Assembly (NCBI GenBank): GCA_002722245.1
Contig: PBLA01000005.1
Location: forward strand, 38,833 to 85,256
Reading direction: 5' to 3'
DNA length: 46,424 nt
Origin: Flavobacteriales bacterium
Lineage (GTDB): Bacteria > Bacteroidota > Bacteroidia > Flavobacteriales_C > GCA-002722245
Both the position numbers and the translations under genes were made by a program. The notes under the pieces were generated by a model. The model did no database searches. It worked only from the letters and a program-made list of their open reading frames with translations, and was not told the origin of the DNA. Shown here in pieces: positions 1 to 9,024 of the stretch (positions are counted from its first letter, which is position 1; each line of letters starts with the position of its first letter).

Positions 1-1
1 C

Positions 2-691
2 TTGGAAACGGTACAAAAAAGAGTTGAAAAGTCTAAGAAGATAGCGAAGTCTGGTGATAAGGAAGCTAAAAAGCAAGTGGAGCTTTTTGAAAAAGTAGTA
101 GCCACTCTTGAGCAAGGGAAATCGGTTAGAACAATTGAGTTTTCAGAGGATGAGCAGCTTCTTGTTAATGAATTAAATTTAATTACCTCTAAACCTGTGA
201 TGTATGTGTGCAATGTAGATGAGGATGCTTTAAAAAACGGTAATGAGTACGTCAATCAAATTAAAGCAATTGCGAAAGAAGAAAAAGCTGGAGTGATTAT
301 GGTGAGTGCCCAACTGGAAGCTGATATTGCTGAGCTTGATGATTACGAAGAGCGTCAACTATTTTTGGAAGATGCTGGTTTAAAGGAGCCCGGAGTGAAC
401 AAACTAATCCGAGAGGCATACAGCCTATTAAACTTGTCGACTTATTTCACAGCTGGAGAAAAGGAGGTTAGAGCTTGGACCATTAAAGTTGGAATGACTG
501 CTCCTCAAGCAGCTGGTGTTATTCATTCGGATTTTGAAAAAGGATTTATCAGAGCAGAGGTTATTAAGTACGATGATTATGTAGAATACGGTTCTGAGTC
601 AGCATGTAAAGAAGCGGGTAAATTATCCGTTGAAGGAAAAGACTATGTTGTAGAAAATGGTGATGTTATGCATTTCCGATTTAACGTTTAA
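2..691 (+). CDS. ychF: Ribosome-binding ATPase YchF/OLA1, 5'-truncated
   Basis: Carboxy-terminal 229 residues of the Obg-family ATPase YchF, which binds ribosomes and prefers ATP to GTP. The window edge removes roughly the first 130 residues of a family about 363 long, so the P-loop and switch regions are not visible. What remains includes the charged helical insertion, the strand VMYVCNVDEDAL carrying the family's NVxE-type nucleotide motif, and a full C-terminal TGS domain (about residues 140-229) with YFTAGEKEVRAWT and the ending NGDVMHFRFNV. The TTG at 2-4 is only the first in-frame codon here, not the real start. A perfect T8/A8 tract follows at about 699-714; no convincing terminator is seen. 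Confidence 0.95.
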   Translation: METVQKRVEKSKKIAKSGDKEAKKQVELFEKVVATLEQGKSVRTIEFSEDEQLLVNELNLITSKPVMYVCNVDEDALKNGNEYVNQIKAIAKEEKAGVIMVSAQLEADIAELDDYEERQLFLEDAGLKEPGVNKLIREAYSLLNLSTYFTAGEKEVRAWTIKVGMTAPQAAGVIHSDFEKGFIRAEVIKYDDYVEYGSESACKEAGKLSVEGKDYVVENGDVMHFRFNV

Positions 692-780
692 AATCACTTT
701 TTTTTTAAAAAAAAGAATTCACATTGTTGAATTTAACCTACGCATAGAAACCGAAATGTCTTTTTTGCGTATAGCCGATT

Positions 781-1299
781 ATGATTTTAAAAGCTGCCGA
801 ATTTGCGGCCACTAAACATCGAGGTCAGTTTCGAAAAGGAAATTTAAATACCCCATATATCAATCACCCAATCAAGGTAGCTAATTTACTCGAAAATGTT
901 GGTGTTAAAGATGTAGAGGTTTTAGTTGCGGCCTTACTTCATGATGTTGTTGAGGATACAAACACTACTTATTCTGATATCAGAAATGTTTTTAATCAGC
1001 GAGTGGCTGATTTCGTTCTTGAAGTTACCGATGACAAAGAGAAGTCAAAAAAAGAACGAAAAGCGCTTCAAATACAAAACGCTAAAGGGTTGAGTTACGA
1101 AGCCAAATTAATTCGAATAGCAGATAAAATTTGTAATGTTCAAGATATTTCAGGGAAAGATGCTCCAGATTGGTCTTATGAACGAAAATTTGAATATCTA
1201 GAATGGGCGAAAAAGGTAGTTGATGAAATAAAGGGAACCCATGATGTTTTAGAGGTGCTTTTTTATGATGAGCATAGGTGGGGAAGACTTAAAATTTGA
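781..1299 (+). CDS. Single-domain HD phosphohydrolase, small alarmone hydrolase (MESH1-like)
   Basis: A 172-residue protein consisting only of the HD hydrolase domain found at the N-terminus of RelA/SpoT. Metal-binding positions are visible in order: His29 (INHP), His54-Asp55 (LLHDVVEDT), Glu58-Asp59 and Asp115 (RIADKICNV). There is no synthetase or TGS domain. By family knowledge it would remove the 3' pyrophosphate of (p)ppGpp with Mn2+, though members can act on other nucleotides such as NADPH. It stands alone between ychF and a secreted protein. The hydrolase fold is clear; the substrate is inferred. Confidence 0.8.
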   Translation: MILKAAEFAATKHRGQFRKGNLNTPYINHPIKVANLLENVGVKDVEVLVAALLHDVVEDTNTTYSDIRNVFNQRVADFVLEVTDDKEKSKKERKALQIQNAKGLSYEAKLIRIADKICNVQDISGKDAPDWSYERKFEYLEWAKKVVDEIKGTHDVLEVLFYDEHRWGRLKI

Positions 1300-1336
1300 G
1301 TTATTTTTTTACCTTTAAACACTAAGAGTTAATTGT

Positions 1337-2521
1337 ATGTGTGATTTACTAAAAATTGTTATCCTGTTTCTTTCTTTTGTGAGCACTCATGTGTTTGCTC
1401 AATTAGATTTAGAGCTAGATAGTGATGATAATCATGTGATCACCTATGAGGTAGTAGAGGATACTATTCAAATACAAATAGAAGTGCTTAATGATTTTAT
1501 TTTGGATCTTGATTCAAATGGAAATTTGGAAAGCAATGATAATTTTGTATATATAATGATTGATCGAAATTCTAACGATGCAATTGATTTAGGAAGTTCA
1601 ACAGATTTATTTTTCACCTATGATTCCTCAAAAACTAATGGTATTTGTGCTGGATATATCTCAACCCCCCAAGATTTAAGTCCTTGTTCACCCTCTGGTT
1701 CGAGAGCGATTGTGAAAATAAGGTCTACAGCAACAAGCAGCACTCCTCATGTAGTGTATGACTTTTTTATTCCTACGAATGAACTTGAATTTGGAGGGAA
1801 AGAAGCGCTTTGTGGTCAAGTGTCTATTAAAATACATAGTGCGGGAAATGCGGTGAGTGCTTCTGCTACGTTCCCCGAACAAATAGATGATGAACTGTAT
1901 TACGTAAACCCTTCAAATACAATTAAATTATTTCCTGAGGCTACTATTTTATTGCCTTCAGGAGAATCGGCTCCAGAAGGTGGTTCGGTGGCTGTTTGTG
2001 TAGGTGATCGTTTAGAACTTAATAGTGATTATCCCGAGGATGAATACGAGTGGTTTGATGAAAATGCGCCTTCTTTTTCTTTCAGTCAAAATACCTATGC
2101 TTTGGTAAAGAATATCAAAACAACGTATTATTTTGTTGAATTGAAAGACACCAATAACCCATTTTGTTATTACACAGATACGGTATTTGTTAATCTACAA
2201 GACGAAAGTATTTGTAATGGAGCTTATAAATTCCCCAATGTTGTAACACCGAATGCGGATGGTATAAATGATATTTTTGAACTTATTCTTGGAGCTGAGG
2301 ATTTAGATGATTGGGATTGGACTGGTGCTCGACTTAAAATATATAACCGATGGGGGTTGTCCGTATATCAATCAAGTAAAGACTTACCAGGAAGACCTTA
2401 TTGGGATTGTAGAGAAGAAACTGGAAGCTATGTTCCCTCTGGTACTTATTTTTACACGTTTAACTTACCCAATAGTAGCACCGTAATAAATGGCTTTTTC
2501 ACTGTGTTCAGTGATCGGTAA
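1337..2521 (+). CDS. T9SS-secreted protein with type B (gliding-associated) C-terminal domain
   Basis: A 394-residue secreted protein. Residues 1-22 form a Sec signal peptide ending VFAQ. The middle (about 25-290) is rich in Asp, Asn and aromatic residues and I cannot assign it to a family; a segment around 210-290 with paired Cys resembles the Ig-like modules common in such cargo. Residues about 298-394 form a gliding-motility-associated (CHU_C, type B) sorting domain: FPNVVTPNADGINDIFEL, then IYNRWGLSVYQS, then GTYFYTFNL. By family knowledge this domain sends the protein through the type IX machinery to the cell surface. It converges with the potassium channel gene with only 6 bp between stops. 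Confidence 0.85.
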   Translation: MCDLLKIVILFLSFVSTHVFAQLDLELDSDDNHVITYEVVEDTIQIQIEVLNDFILDLDSNGNLESNDNFVYIMIDRNSNDAIDLGSSTDLFFTYDSSKTNGICAGYISTPQDLSPCSPSGSRAIVKIRSTATSSTPHVVYDFFIPTNELEFGGKEALCGQVSIKIHSAGNAVSASATFPEQIDDELYYVNPSNTIKLFPEATILLPSGESAPEGGSVAVCVGDRLELNSDYPEDEYEWFDENAPSFSFSQNTYALVKNIKTTYYFVELKDTNNPFCYYTDTVFVNLQDESICNGAYKFPNVVTPNADGINDIFELILGAEDLDDWDWTGARLKIYNRWGLSVYQSSKDLPGRPYWDCREETGSYVPSGTYFYTFNLPNSSTVINGFFTVFSDR

Positions 2522-2527
2522 AAGTAT

Positions 2528-3439
2528 TTACGATTCCTGTGTTTGGATGTAATTATCCATTTGTTGTAAATCGATTGATAATTTTCCTTCCTCCTCAAAA
2601 ATGGAACTTTCAAATTTTGCGTTCCAAATAAATTCGTTGTATTTATAGGACATTCTTGAATAAACAACTTGGGAAAAAGAATCATCAAATGCTTTTACCA
2701 GAATGACGATCTCGGCATTGAGTTCTTTTAAGTTTTTGGGAGTTTGTTGAAATAGGAAGCTTTTATCATTTATAGGATGCACTACTGTCCAGGAAAGCGC
2801 AAAAAAATTAATTTTTTTTAATTCTAGTGGTAAGTCATGATAAACTCTCTTCCCATTTTTGGACCCAATAAGAATGACTTTAACCTCTGCTTCAATAAGT
2901 TTTGAACTTCTTTGATTCGCCATCTTAAACATGAGTGCTTTTCCTTCTTTAAATGGTGCGACAAGAATGTTTTTACTATATTTTATTTTCATAATAGGTT
3001 TTGAGAATCGTCCATATAATAAACCTGTTACAAGAGCAAACCCTAATAAACCAATAAAGCTTTCTGCTGATGAAATAATTTTAGCCCAATTAGATTCCGG
3101 ACTCATTGCTCCATAGCCTACAGTTGTTATTGTTTGTACAGAAAAAAAGAAACTGTCCCAAAATTGTTGTATTTCGCTACTTTTATTATACAAATTGCTG
3201 AGTGCAGTTTTTTCGAGACAAGCATAAATCAGCGCAAAAAGAATGTTAATTGAAAAGAATGAAGCAGTAATAAGAGTAATGAATTTTGTCCAATTCATGG
3301 ATATTAAAGAATGATATAAGTCATATGGCCTAAAAAAAGGTAATCCTTTTCGAATGACATTAATTCCACCATTTTTATTAATAAATCGATTACTCTGAGC
3401 GGAACCTTGCTCACCAAAACCTAAATCTTTCTTTTCCAT
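2528..3439 (-). CDS. Inward-rectifier (Kir/KirBac-type) potassium channel
   Basis: A 303-residue channel with the prokaryotic Kir plan. An amphipathic N-terminal slide-helix segment (GGINVIRKGL, DLYHSLISMNW) is followed by TM1 at about 51-74, a pore helix, the K+ selectivity filter TVGYG at 106-110, TM2 at about 122-146, and a C-terminal cytoplasmic immunoglobulin-like domain (about 148-290) with MFKMANQRS and FALSWTVVHPI. It would form a tetramer in the inner membrane. It ends within 6 bp of the upstream convergent gene's stop and has no apparent operon partner. A weak -7-like TATATTTA lies 5 bp before the ATG. Confidence 0.92.
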   Translation of the reverse strand: MEKKDLGFGEQGSAQSNRFINKNGGINVIRKGLPFFRPYDLYHSLISMNWTKFITLITASFFSINILFALIYACLEKTALSNLYNKSSEIQQFWDSFFFSVQTITTVGYGAMSPESNWAKIISSAESFIGLLGFALVTGLLYGRFSKPIMKIKYSKNILVAPFKEGKALMFKMANQRSSKLIEAEVKVILIGSKNGKRVYHDLPLELKKINFFALSWTVVHPINDKSFLFQQTPKNLKELNAEIVILVKAFDDSFSQVVYSRMSYKYNEFIWNAKFESSIFEEEGKLSIDLQQMDNYIQTQES

Positions 3440-3616
3440 AAGTTTAAATATAACAAAGCGAATGCGTAAATTTTATTTTAATTAAATAGGAGTTAAAGCA
3501 CATAAAAAGCATAAAACTTGACAAAGGTCTTTCTTTAATTGTCATTATTTTTTGGAGATCTTGCATTTAAATTGTTGAAAAGCTGTTAATAAGTGGCTTT
3601 CCTTGTTTTAATCACC

Positions 3617-3624
3617 TATCTTTG
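3617..3624 (+). promoter_or_regulatory. rnpB promoter, -7 element TATCTTTG
   Basis: An exact match to the Bacteroidota sigma-A -7 consensus TAnnTTTG. The first base of RNase P helix P1 lies at 3628, four bases after the final G, so this site gives an internal estimate of the distance from element to transcription start. No TTG-type -33 element is visible at the expected distance. Confidence 0.75.
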
Positions 3625-3627
3625 AGC

Positions 3628-3970
3628 GCGCTAAAATCCGTCTTGTCGCTCCAATTGTATTGGGGAGGAAAGTCCGGGCATCGCAGAGCACCATACCTTT
3701 TGAAAGGAAGGGCGGTTGTAAAACCGACAGCTAGTGTTACAGAAAATAACCGCCTGAATAAGTTTAACTTTTGAGGGTAAGGGTGAAAAGGTGAGGTAAG
3801 AGCTCACCAGTGTAAGAAGTAATTTTTGCAGCTGAATAAACCTTATGGGATGAAAGCTTAAATAGGCTGGAGTGTTTTTAAAACGAAGAGTTGCTCGCTC
3901 AATTCCAGTGGGTAAAGCGTTTAGATAAATGACAAGGCTCGACAGAACCTGGCTTATAGGATGTTAGCGT
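3628..3970 (+). ncRNA. rnpB: RNase P RNA (M1 RNA), bacterial class A
   Basis: Catalytic RNA of RNase P, which trims tRNA 5' leaders. Conserved blocks are present in order: GAGGAAAGTCCGGGC (about 3663-3677), the ACAGAAA block (about 3740), GGTAAGAGCTCACCAG (about 3795-3811), and the 3' CGACAGAACCTGGCTTATAG (about 3940). The termini pair as helix P1: 3628-3639 GCGCTAAAATCC with 3959-3970 GGATGTTAGCGT, with one mismatch and one wobble. That pairing sets the ends proposed here. A T-run follows at 3970-3976. The helicase ATG lies only 24 bp downstream. Confidence 0.95.
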
Positions 3971-3994
3971 TTTTTATAAACTTAAATTTTTTGA

Positions 3995-5686
3995 ATGACA
4001 TTTTCAGAATTAGGATTGAATGAGGAGTTATTGATGGGATTAGAAGCTCTTGGATTTGAAACTCCAACTCCTATTCAACAAGAAGCAATTCCTGTATTGC
4101 TAGAAGGCGAGCGCGACTTAGTTGCCTTGGCCCAAACAGGAACTGGGAAAACTGCTGGTTTTGGATTACCCATGTTGCAAAATACCGAGCCGGGGTACAT
4201 GAAGCCACAGTCAATTGTACTGTCTCCTACACGAGAATTAGGGAATCAAATTGCTGACGACTTAAGAAACTTCTCCAAGAGTATGAAGGGGATTAAAATT
4301 GTTTCTGTGTACGGAGGTGCAAATATTAGCACGCAAATTAAAGAACTAAAAAAGGGATGTAATATTATAGTAGCTACTCCAGGTCGACTTGTTGACCTCA
4401 TTAAAAGAGGAGTTGCAAAACTTGAGGAGATTGATCGAGTGGTTTTAGATGAGGCGGATGAGATGTTGAATATGGGTTTTAAGGATGATTTAGATTTTAT
4501 TTTAGATCAAACTCCTCCAACCAAAACAACATGGTTGTTCTCAGCAACAATGGCCAAAGAGGTGGAGAGAATTGCTCGAAACTATATGGCAGACCCTTTT
4601 AAAATTACCGTTGGAAGGCAAAACGAAGGAGGTAAAAATATTGACCACAAATTTTATCTAGTACAGAATCGCCATAGGTTTGCAGCACTAAAACGAATAG
4701 TGGACGTTAATCCAGATATTTTTGGTTTGATCTTTTGTAGAACAAAGAGAGATACTCAAGAGATTTCGGATCGATTAATAGCGGAGGGATATAATGTTGA
4801 TGCATTGCATGGAGATTTATCACAGCATCAGCGTGATCGAGTAATGGATAAGTTTCGTGAGCGAAAAATACAATTACTATGTGCAACCGATGTTGCTGCT
4901 CGAGGAATTGATGTGAACGACATTACTCATGTGATCAACTATGAGCTTCCTGAGGATATTGAATCTTATACACATCGATCAGGTAGAACTGCTCGTGCTG
5001 GTAAAAAAGGTGAATCTTTAGCGATTATAACAGACAGAGATAAATATAAGATTAAACGAATAGAAAAAATTATTCAGAAAAAATTTACTCAGGCAAAGGT
5101 TCCAAGTGGAGATGTTGTTTGCGAGTCTCAACTCTTTAAATTAATTGCTGAAGTAAAGTCTGCTCAAATTATTGAACAAGAGTTTGAAAAATATAGAGAA
5201 AGAGTGTTTGATGAATTACAAGAATTTTCTCGTGAAGAATTGATTGAACATTTTATTTCTAAAGATTTTAATCGGTTTATCGAATATTACAAAGATTCTG
5301 ATGATATTAACGCATCAGGAAGAGATCGTGGTAATGATCGAAGAGACCGCGGTAGGGATCGCGATCGAAGGCGAGGAGATCGCGATCGTGGAAGAGATCG
5401 AAGCAGTAGTAGAGATCGTGGTGGTAGAAGAGGTGCAGAGGCTGGTTTTAAAACGATATTTGTTAATGTAGGTAGTTCCGATGGATTAAATAAAGGAGGA
5501 TTGATTGACTTTGTTTGCACGAATTCAGATGTAAAAGGTAGAGTGATTGGTCAAATCAGAATGAATGAAAAGTTTAGTTTTATTGAGGTAGAGGAGCGAT
5601 CGTCTGATAAAATTCTTAAAGCTTTACAGGGATCAAATCATGATGGTAGATCTCTTCGAGCTGAATTTGCTAAACCAAGAAAATAA
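3995..5686 (+). CDS. deaD: DEAD-box ATP-dependent RNA helicase (DeaD/CsdA type) with DbpA-like RNA-binding domain
   Basis: A 563-residue helicase with all core motifs: Q motif GFETPTPIQQ (about 20-29), motif I AQTGTGKT (46-53), PTREL (78-82), DEAD (152-155), SAT (183-185), and motif VI HRSGRTARAGK near 328. After the two RecA domains (to about 380) comes a helical linker, then an Arg/Asp/Gly tract (about 442-480), then a DbpA-type RRM-like domain (about 485-563, FKTIFVNVGSSDGLNKG). By family knowledge it unwinds structured RNA in ribosome assembly, mRNA decay or cold adaptation. It directly follows rnpB and has its own terminator. No clear promoter lies in the 24-bp gap, so it may depend on read-through. 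Confidence 0.93.
   Translation: MTFSELGLNEELLMGLEALGFETPTPIQQEAIPVLLEGERDLVALAQTGTGKTAGFGLPMLQNTEPGYMKPQSIVLSPTRELGNQIADDLRNFSKSMKGIKIVSVYGGANISTQIKELKKGCNIIVATPGRLVDLIKRGVAKLEEIDRVVLDEADEMLNMGFKDDLDFILDQTPPTKTTWLFSATMAKEVERIARNYMADPFKITVGRQNEGGKNIDHKFYLVQNRHRFAALKRIVDVNPDIFGLIFCRTKRDTQEISDRLIAEGYNVDALHGDLSQHQRDRVMDKFRERKIQLLCATDVAARGIDVNDITHVINYELPEDIESYTHRSGRTARAGKKGESLAIITDRDKYKIKRIEKIIQKKFTQAKVPSGDVVCESQLFKLIAEVKSAQIIEQEFEKYRERVFDELQEFSREELIEHFISKDFNRFIEYYKDSDDINASGRDRGNDRRDRGRDRDRRRGDRDRGRDRSSSRDRGGRRGAEAGFKTIFVNVGSSDGLNKGGLIDFVCTNSDVKGRVIGQIRMNEKFSFIEVEERSSDKILKALQGSNHDGRSLRAEFAKPRK
5318..5436 (+). repeat. Low-complexity GATCG-rich tract encoding an Arg/Asp repeat
   Basis: Degenerate tandem units of agaGATCGtgg / GATCGcGATCG encode runs of RD, DR and RG dipeptides inside the helicase. 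The tract is far richer in GC and in GATC than the surrounding gene. Such disordered RNA-binding tails are common in DEAD-box proteins; here it separates the helicase core from the DbpA-like domain. Confidence 0.75.
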
Positions 5687-5708
5687 ATTGAGGCACAATT
5701 TATAATTC

Positions 5709-5745
5709 AAGCCCCTGGCGGATGTCTTCTGTTAGGGGCTTTTTA
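5709..5745 (+). terminator. Intrinsic terminator of the DEAD-box helicase gene
   Basis: Stem AAGCCCCT (5709-5716) pairs perfectly with AGGGGCTT (5734-5741), followed by TTTATTT. It lies 22 bp after the helicase stop. Confidence 0.85.
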
Positions 5746-5825
5746 TTTGAAATGTTAGGTAAAAGGTTATTTCATAACAAGTTGAATGAACACCTTGAAA
5801 TTGAGGGCTAATTTAGATTGGCCAG

Positions 5826-6704
5826 TTATTGGAATAAGTCAGTACTAAGATATCGGTCACCGCGGTCACAAGTAATACAAACAATTATACCACTTTCTAA
5901 GTTATTGGCAACCTGTATTGCTGCAGTTAATGCACCTCCAGAACTCATACCAGCCATAATGCCTTCTTCTGTTGCCATTCTTCTTGCCATGTTTGTCGCT
6001 TCCTCTTGGGATACATCCAGTATTCGATCAACTCTTGAAGCGTCATATATAGCAGGAACCATTTCAGGAGACCATCTTCTTATCCCAGGTATTTTAGAGC
6101 CATCAGTTGGTTGGGTGCCAACAATTTCAATATTGGGATTTTGTTCTTTCAAATATTTTGAAACGCCCATAATGGTACCCGTTGTTCCCATTGCAGACAC
6201 AAAATGTGTGATTTTCTCTTTTGTATCTTTCCAAATTTCAGGCCCCGTTGTTTTATAATGCATTCCATAATTATCTGGATTTGAAAATTGGTTTAACATA
6301 AAATATTCACCAGATGCCGCCATTTCCTCTGCAACCTTTCTAGAGTGTTCGATTGTTTTTTCAGCAGGTGTTAAAATGACTTTTGCTCCATAGGCTTCCA
6401 TTGCTTTTACTCGCTCTATGGTTGCACTATCAGGCATTAATAAATGCATTTCAACACCTAATAGTTTTGAAATCATAGCTAAAGCAATTCCAGTATTTCC
6501 GGATGTCGCTTCAACTAATTTATCTCCTTTTCGAATATCACCTCGCTTTAATGCTTCACTAATCATTCCGAATGCAGCTCGGTCTTTTACCGATCCACCA
6601 GGGTTTTGACCTTCAAGTTTACAATACACTTTTACATTAGGATTCGTGTTGATTCTACGTATTTCAACAATTGGTGTATTTCCTATTAAATTTTCTACAA
6701 ACAT
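5826..6704 (-). CDS. cysM: Cysteine synthase (O-acetylserine sulfhydrylase, CysM type)
   Basis: A 292-residue PLP enzyme of fold type II that makes cysteine from O-acetylserine and sulfide or thiosulfate. The PLP lysine is Lys40 in NPGGSVKDRAA. The substrate loop EATSGNTGIALA and the phosphate-binding loop AMGTTGTIMG are intact. The ending CITCDRGDRYLSTDLF is typical of the CysM branch rather than CysK. Its ATG starts one base after the stop of cysE, so the two are co-transcribed and supply both steps from serine to cysteine. Confidence 0.93.
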   Translation of the reverse strand: MFVENLIGNTPIVEIRRINTNPNVKVYCKLEGQNPGGSVKDRAAFGMISEALKRGDIRKGDKLVEATSGNTGIALAMISKLLGVEMHLLMPDSATIERVKAMEAYGAKVILTPAEKTIEHSRKVAEEMAASGEYFMLNQFSNPDNYGMHYKTTGPEIWKDTKEKITHFVSAMGTTGTIMGVSKYLKEQNPNIEIVGTQPTDGSKIPGIRRWSPEMVPAIYDASRVDRILDVSQEEATNMARRMATEEGIMAGMSSGGALTAAIQVANNLESGIIVCITCDRGDRYLSTDLFQ

Positions 6705-6705
6705 G

Positions 6706-7500
6706 CTAATAACTGTGATTCTCCGCTTTGTAATATAATTTTGAATTTGGAGGGACGCTTTTTGTTATCCAAACATTCCCCCCAATCATACTGTTTTTCC
6801 CAACAGTTGTTTTTCCTCCAAGGATTGTGGCACCAGCATAAATGACAACACTATCTTCTATGGTTGGGTGTCGCTTCTTTTTAGCATCTTGTTTAGCTAC
6901 ACTTAAAGCCCCTAATGTAACACCTTGGTAAAGTTTAACATTATTTCCAATAATAGATGTTTCTCCTATTACCACTCCTGTGCCATGATCAATACAAAAA
7001 TATTCTCCAATTTTTGCTCCAGGGTGTATATCAATACCTGTTCGAGATTTTGATAATTCGCTAATCATTCTTGGAATAAGAGAGATGTTTAACTTATGAA
7101 GTTCATGAGCAATTCGATGTGAGGCAATGGCAAAAAAACCAGGATAAGATCGAGTTACCTCGGCGTAACTTTTGGCCGCTGGATCTCCCTGAAATATACT
7201 TTCTACATCTTTGTCTAATAAGTTTTTTATTGTAGGTAGTTTATCGAAAAAAGCAGTAATAATATCTTTTTTTTGAACTCCTTCTTCTAATGTGTCGCAA
7301 ACTAGAATAGTTGATAAATCAGTTTCTAGTTTAGCTAGAAATACTTCAACATCTTTTGGCGATTGGAATTCGATTTCACATGTACCAGGAAAAAGAATTG
7401 CTAAAAGTTTCTCGAACCATTCTCCAACTTTCTGTGGTGATGGGCATTTAGGAGTTGCTAAATGTTCATTAAATAATTGTTGTGCAAAAGCGTTATCCAT
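6706..7500 (-). CDS. cysE: Serine O-acetyltransferase
   Basis: A 264-residue left-handed beta-helix acetyltransferase of the EpsC/CysE group. It acetylates serine with acetyl-CoA, the committed step of cysteine synthesis. The helical N-terminal half leads into hexapeptide repeats from GIDIHPGAKIGEYFCIDHGT, with catalytic Asp-His in IDHGTGVVIGE, then LYQGVTLGA and GGKTTVGKNSMIGGNVW. It is the first gene of the cysE-cysM pair. No terminator is visible between the two genes, consistent with one transcript. Confidence 0.93.
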   Translation of the reverse strand: MDNAFAQQLFNEHLATPKCPSPQKVGEWFEKLLAILFPGTCEIEFQSPKDVEVFLAKLETDLSTILVCDTLEEGVQKKDIITAFFDKLPTIKNLLDKDVESIFQGDPAAKSYAEVTRSYPGFFAIASHRIAHELHKLNISLIPRMISELSKSRTGIDIHPGAKIGEYFCIDHGTGVVIGETSIIGNNVKLYQGVTLGALSVAKQDAKKKRHPTIEDSVVIYAGATILGGKTTVGKNSMIGGNVWITKSVPPNSKLYYKAENHSY

Positions 7501-7563
7501 GGTGCTAAATTAACGATTCATACTTTGCAAAAGAATTTTATCTGAAAAGCATTTGTTGTTTTC

Positions 7564-7600
7564 GAAAAAAAATCCCTTCACTATGTTAGAGAGGGATTTT
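7564..7600 (-). terminator. Intrinsic terminator of glyA
   Basis: On the minus strand AAAATCCCT pairs with AGGGATTTT across a 14-nt loop and is followed by more T residues. It lies 33 bp beyond the glyA stop and upstream of cysE, so it separates the two units. Confidence 0.85.
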
Positions 7601-7632
7601 AATTCTATTTATATCTGTTTACTACTAGGGAT

Positions 7633-8907
7633 TCAATGAGCAAATAAGGGTTTGCCAGACATCATTGTTTTTACTTTTTCTCCAATTGAAGCTAGTTTAG
7701 AATCGTTCCCTGCTGCCATTAAAGCTTCGTCCACTAAATTAACAATTTCTACGATTCCGTTCTCGTCAATACCTCTTGTAGTAATCGCGTTTGTTCCAAA
7801 TCTTATTCCTGAAGTCACAAAGGGTGACTTATCGTCAAAAGGAACCATATTTTTATTTGTAGTAATATGAGCTTGTCCTAAAACCGCTTCCGCAACTTTT
7901 CCGGTTAAGTCTTTTGATCTTAAATCGATTAGCATAGAGTGATTATCTGTTCCTCCTGAGATAATTTGGTATCCTCTCTTAACCATTTCGTCAGCCATTA
8001 CTGAAGCATTACGTTTAACTTGCTTAGCATATTTTAAGTAATCATCAGACAGAGCCTCCCCAAAAGCTACTGCTTTCGCGGCGATAACGTGCTCTAATGG
8101 TCCTCCTTGAGTACCAGGGAAAACAGCTCCGTCTAGAACTTGGCTCATCATTTTAGTAGCACCCTTAAGTGTTTTAAAACCGAAAGGATTTTCAAAATCT
8201 TCTCCCATCATAATTACACCACCTCTAGGCCCTCTAAGGGTTTTGTGCGTTGTAGTAGTTACGATGTGACAATCTTTCATTGGATCGTTTAATAACCCTT
8301 TTGCGATTAATCCTGATGGATGAGAAATATCCGCTAGTAACATTGCTCCTACTTGATCACAAGCCTTTCTCATTGTACTGTAATCCCAATCTCTTGAGTA
8401 CGCAGAGGCTCCAGCAATAACTAATTTTGGTTTTAAATCTATAATTTGATTGGCGACCTTATTGAAGTCTATTTTACCCGTTTCTTTTTCAACCCCATAA
8501 AAATTCGCATCAAACCATTTTCCAGATACATTTACAGGTGATCCGTGCGATAAATGGCCACCATGTGATAAGTCGAATCCTAGAATTTTATCTCCAGGTT
8601 TGAGAAAAGCTGAAAAGACAGCCATATTGGCTTGTGCTCCAGAGTGCGGCTGAACATTAGACCAATTAGCCCCAAATAGTTCGTTCAGTCTGCTAATTGC
8701 TAGCGACTCAATTTCATCAACAACTTCGCATCCTCCATAGTACCTTTTGCCAGGAAGACCTTCAGCGTATTTGTTTGTTAAAATACTACCCATTGCCTCC
8801 ATAACTTGTTCTGAAACAAAGTTTTCTGAAGCGATTAATTCAATACCATCAAGTTGTCTTTTGTTTTCTTGCTTGATGTAATCAAAAATTTGAGAATCTC
8901 TCTGCAT
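7633..8907 (-). CDS. glyA: Serine hydroxymethyltransferase
   Basis: A 424-residue PLP enzyme that interconverts serine and glycine and feeds one-carbon units to tetrahydrofolate. Seen: the N-terminal [10 protein letters not shown] signature, YYGGCEVVD, the PLP-binding [11 protein letters not shown], and the Schiff-base lysine Lys222 in [15 protein letters not shown]. Length is normal for the family. It is flanked by its own promoter and terminator. It lies next to cysE-cysM, which also uses serine, but on a separate transcript. Confidence 0.96.
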   Translation of the reverse strand: MQRDSQIFDYIKQENKRQLDGIELIASENFVSEQVMEAMGSILTNKYAEGLPGKRYYGGCEVVDEIESLAISRLNELFGANWSNVQPHSGAQANMAVFSAFLKPGDKILGFDLSHGGHLSHGSPVNVSGKWFDANFYGVEKETGKIDFNKVANQIIDLKPKLVIAGASAYSRDWDYSTMRKACDQVGAMLLADISHPSGLIAKGLLNDPMKDCHIVTTTTHKTLRGPRGGVIMMGEDFENPFGFKTLKGATKMMSQVLDGAVFPGTQGGPLEHVIAAKAVAFGEALSDDYLKYAKQVKRNASVMADEMVKRGYQIISGGTDNHSMLIDLRSKDLTGKVAEAVLGQAHITTNKNMVPFDDKSPFVTSGIRFGTNAITTRGIDENGIVEIVNLVDEALMAAGNDSKLASIGEKVKTMMSGKPLFAH

Positions 8908-8941
8908 GATACTAGTAATAAATGTGATTTAAAATGTGAGG

Positions 8942-8972
8942 CAAAAATACGACTATTTAACCAACCGCTCAA
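8942..8972 (-). promoter_or_regulatory. glyA promoter (TTG-N20-TATTTTTG)
   Basis: On the minus strand a TTG (8972-8970) is followed after 20 bp by TATTTTTG (8949-8942). Both elements and their spacing match the Bacteroidota -33/-7 promoter. Predicted start is near 8938, leaving a leader of about 30 nt. Confidence 0.7.
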
Positions 8973-9024
8973 CGTTATCTAGGATCAAATTTTTGAACAG
9001 TTAATTAAAGATTATTTATAGATG

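Noticed and set aside
698-714. T8/A8 tract after ychF as a terminator
   Set aside because: It has no GC in the stem; an A/T-only palindrome is weak evidence for termination.
5287-5520. Arg/Ser/Leu-rich open frame on the minus strand in the helicase gene
   Set aside because: It is the antisense image of the Arg/Asp repeat tract, with no other coding sign.
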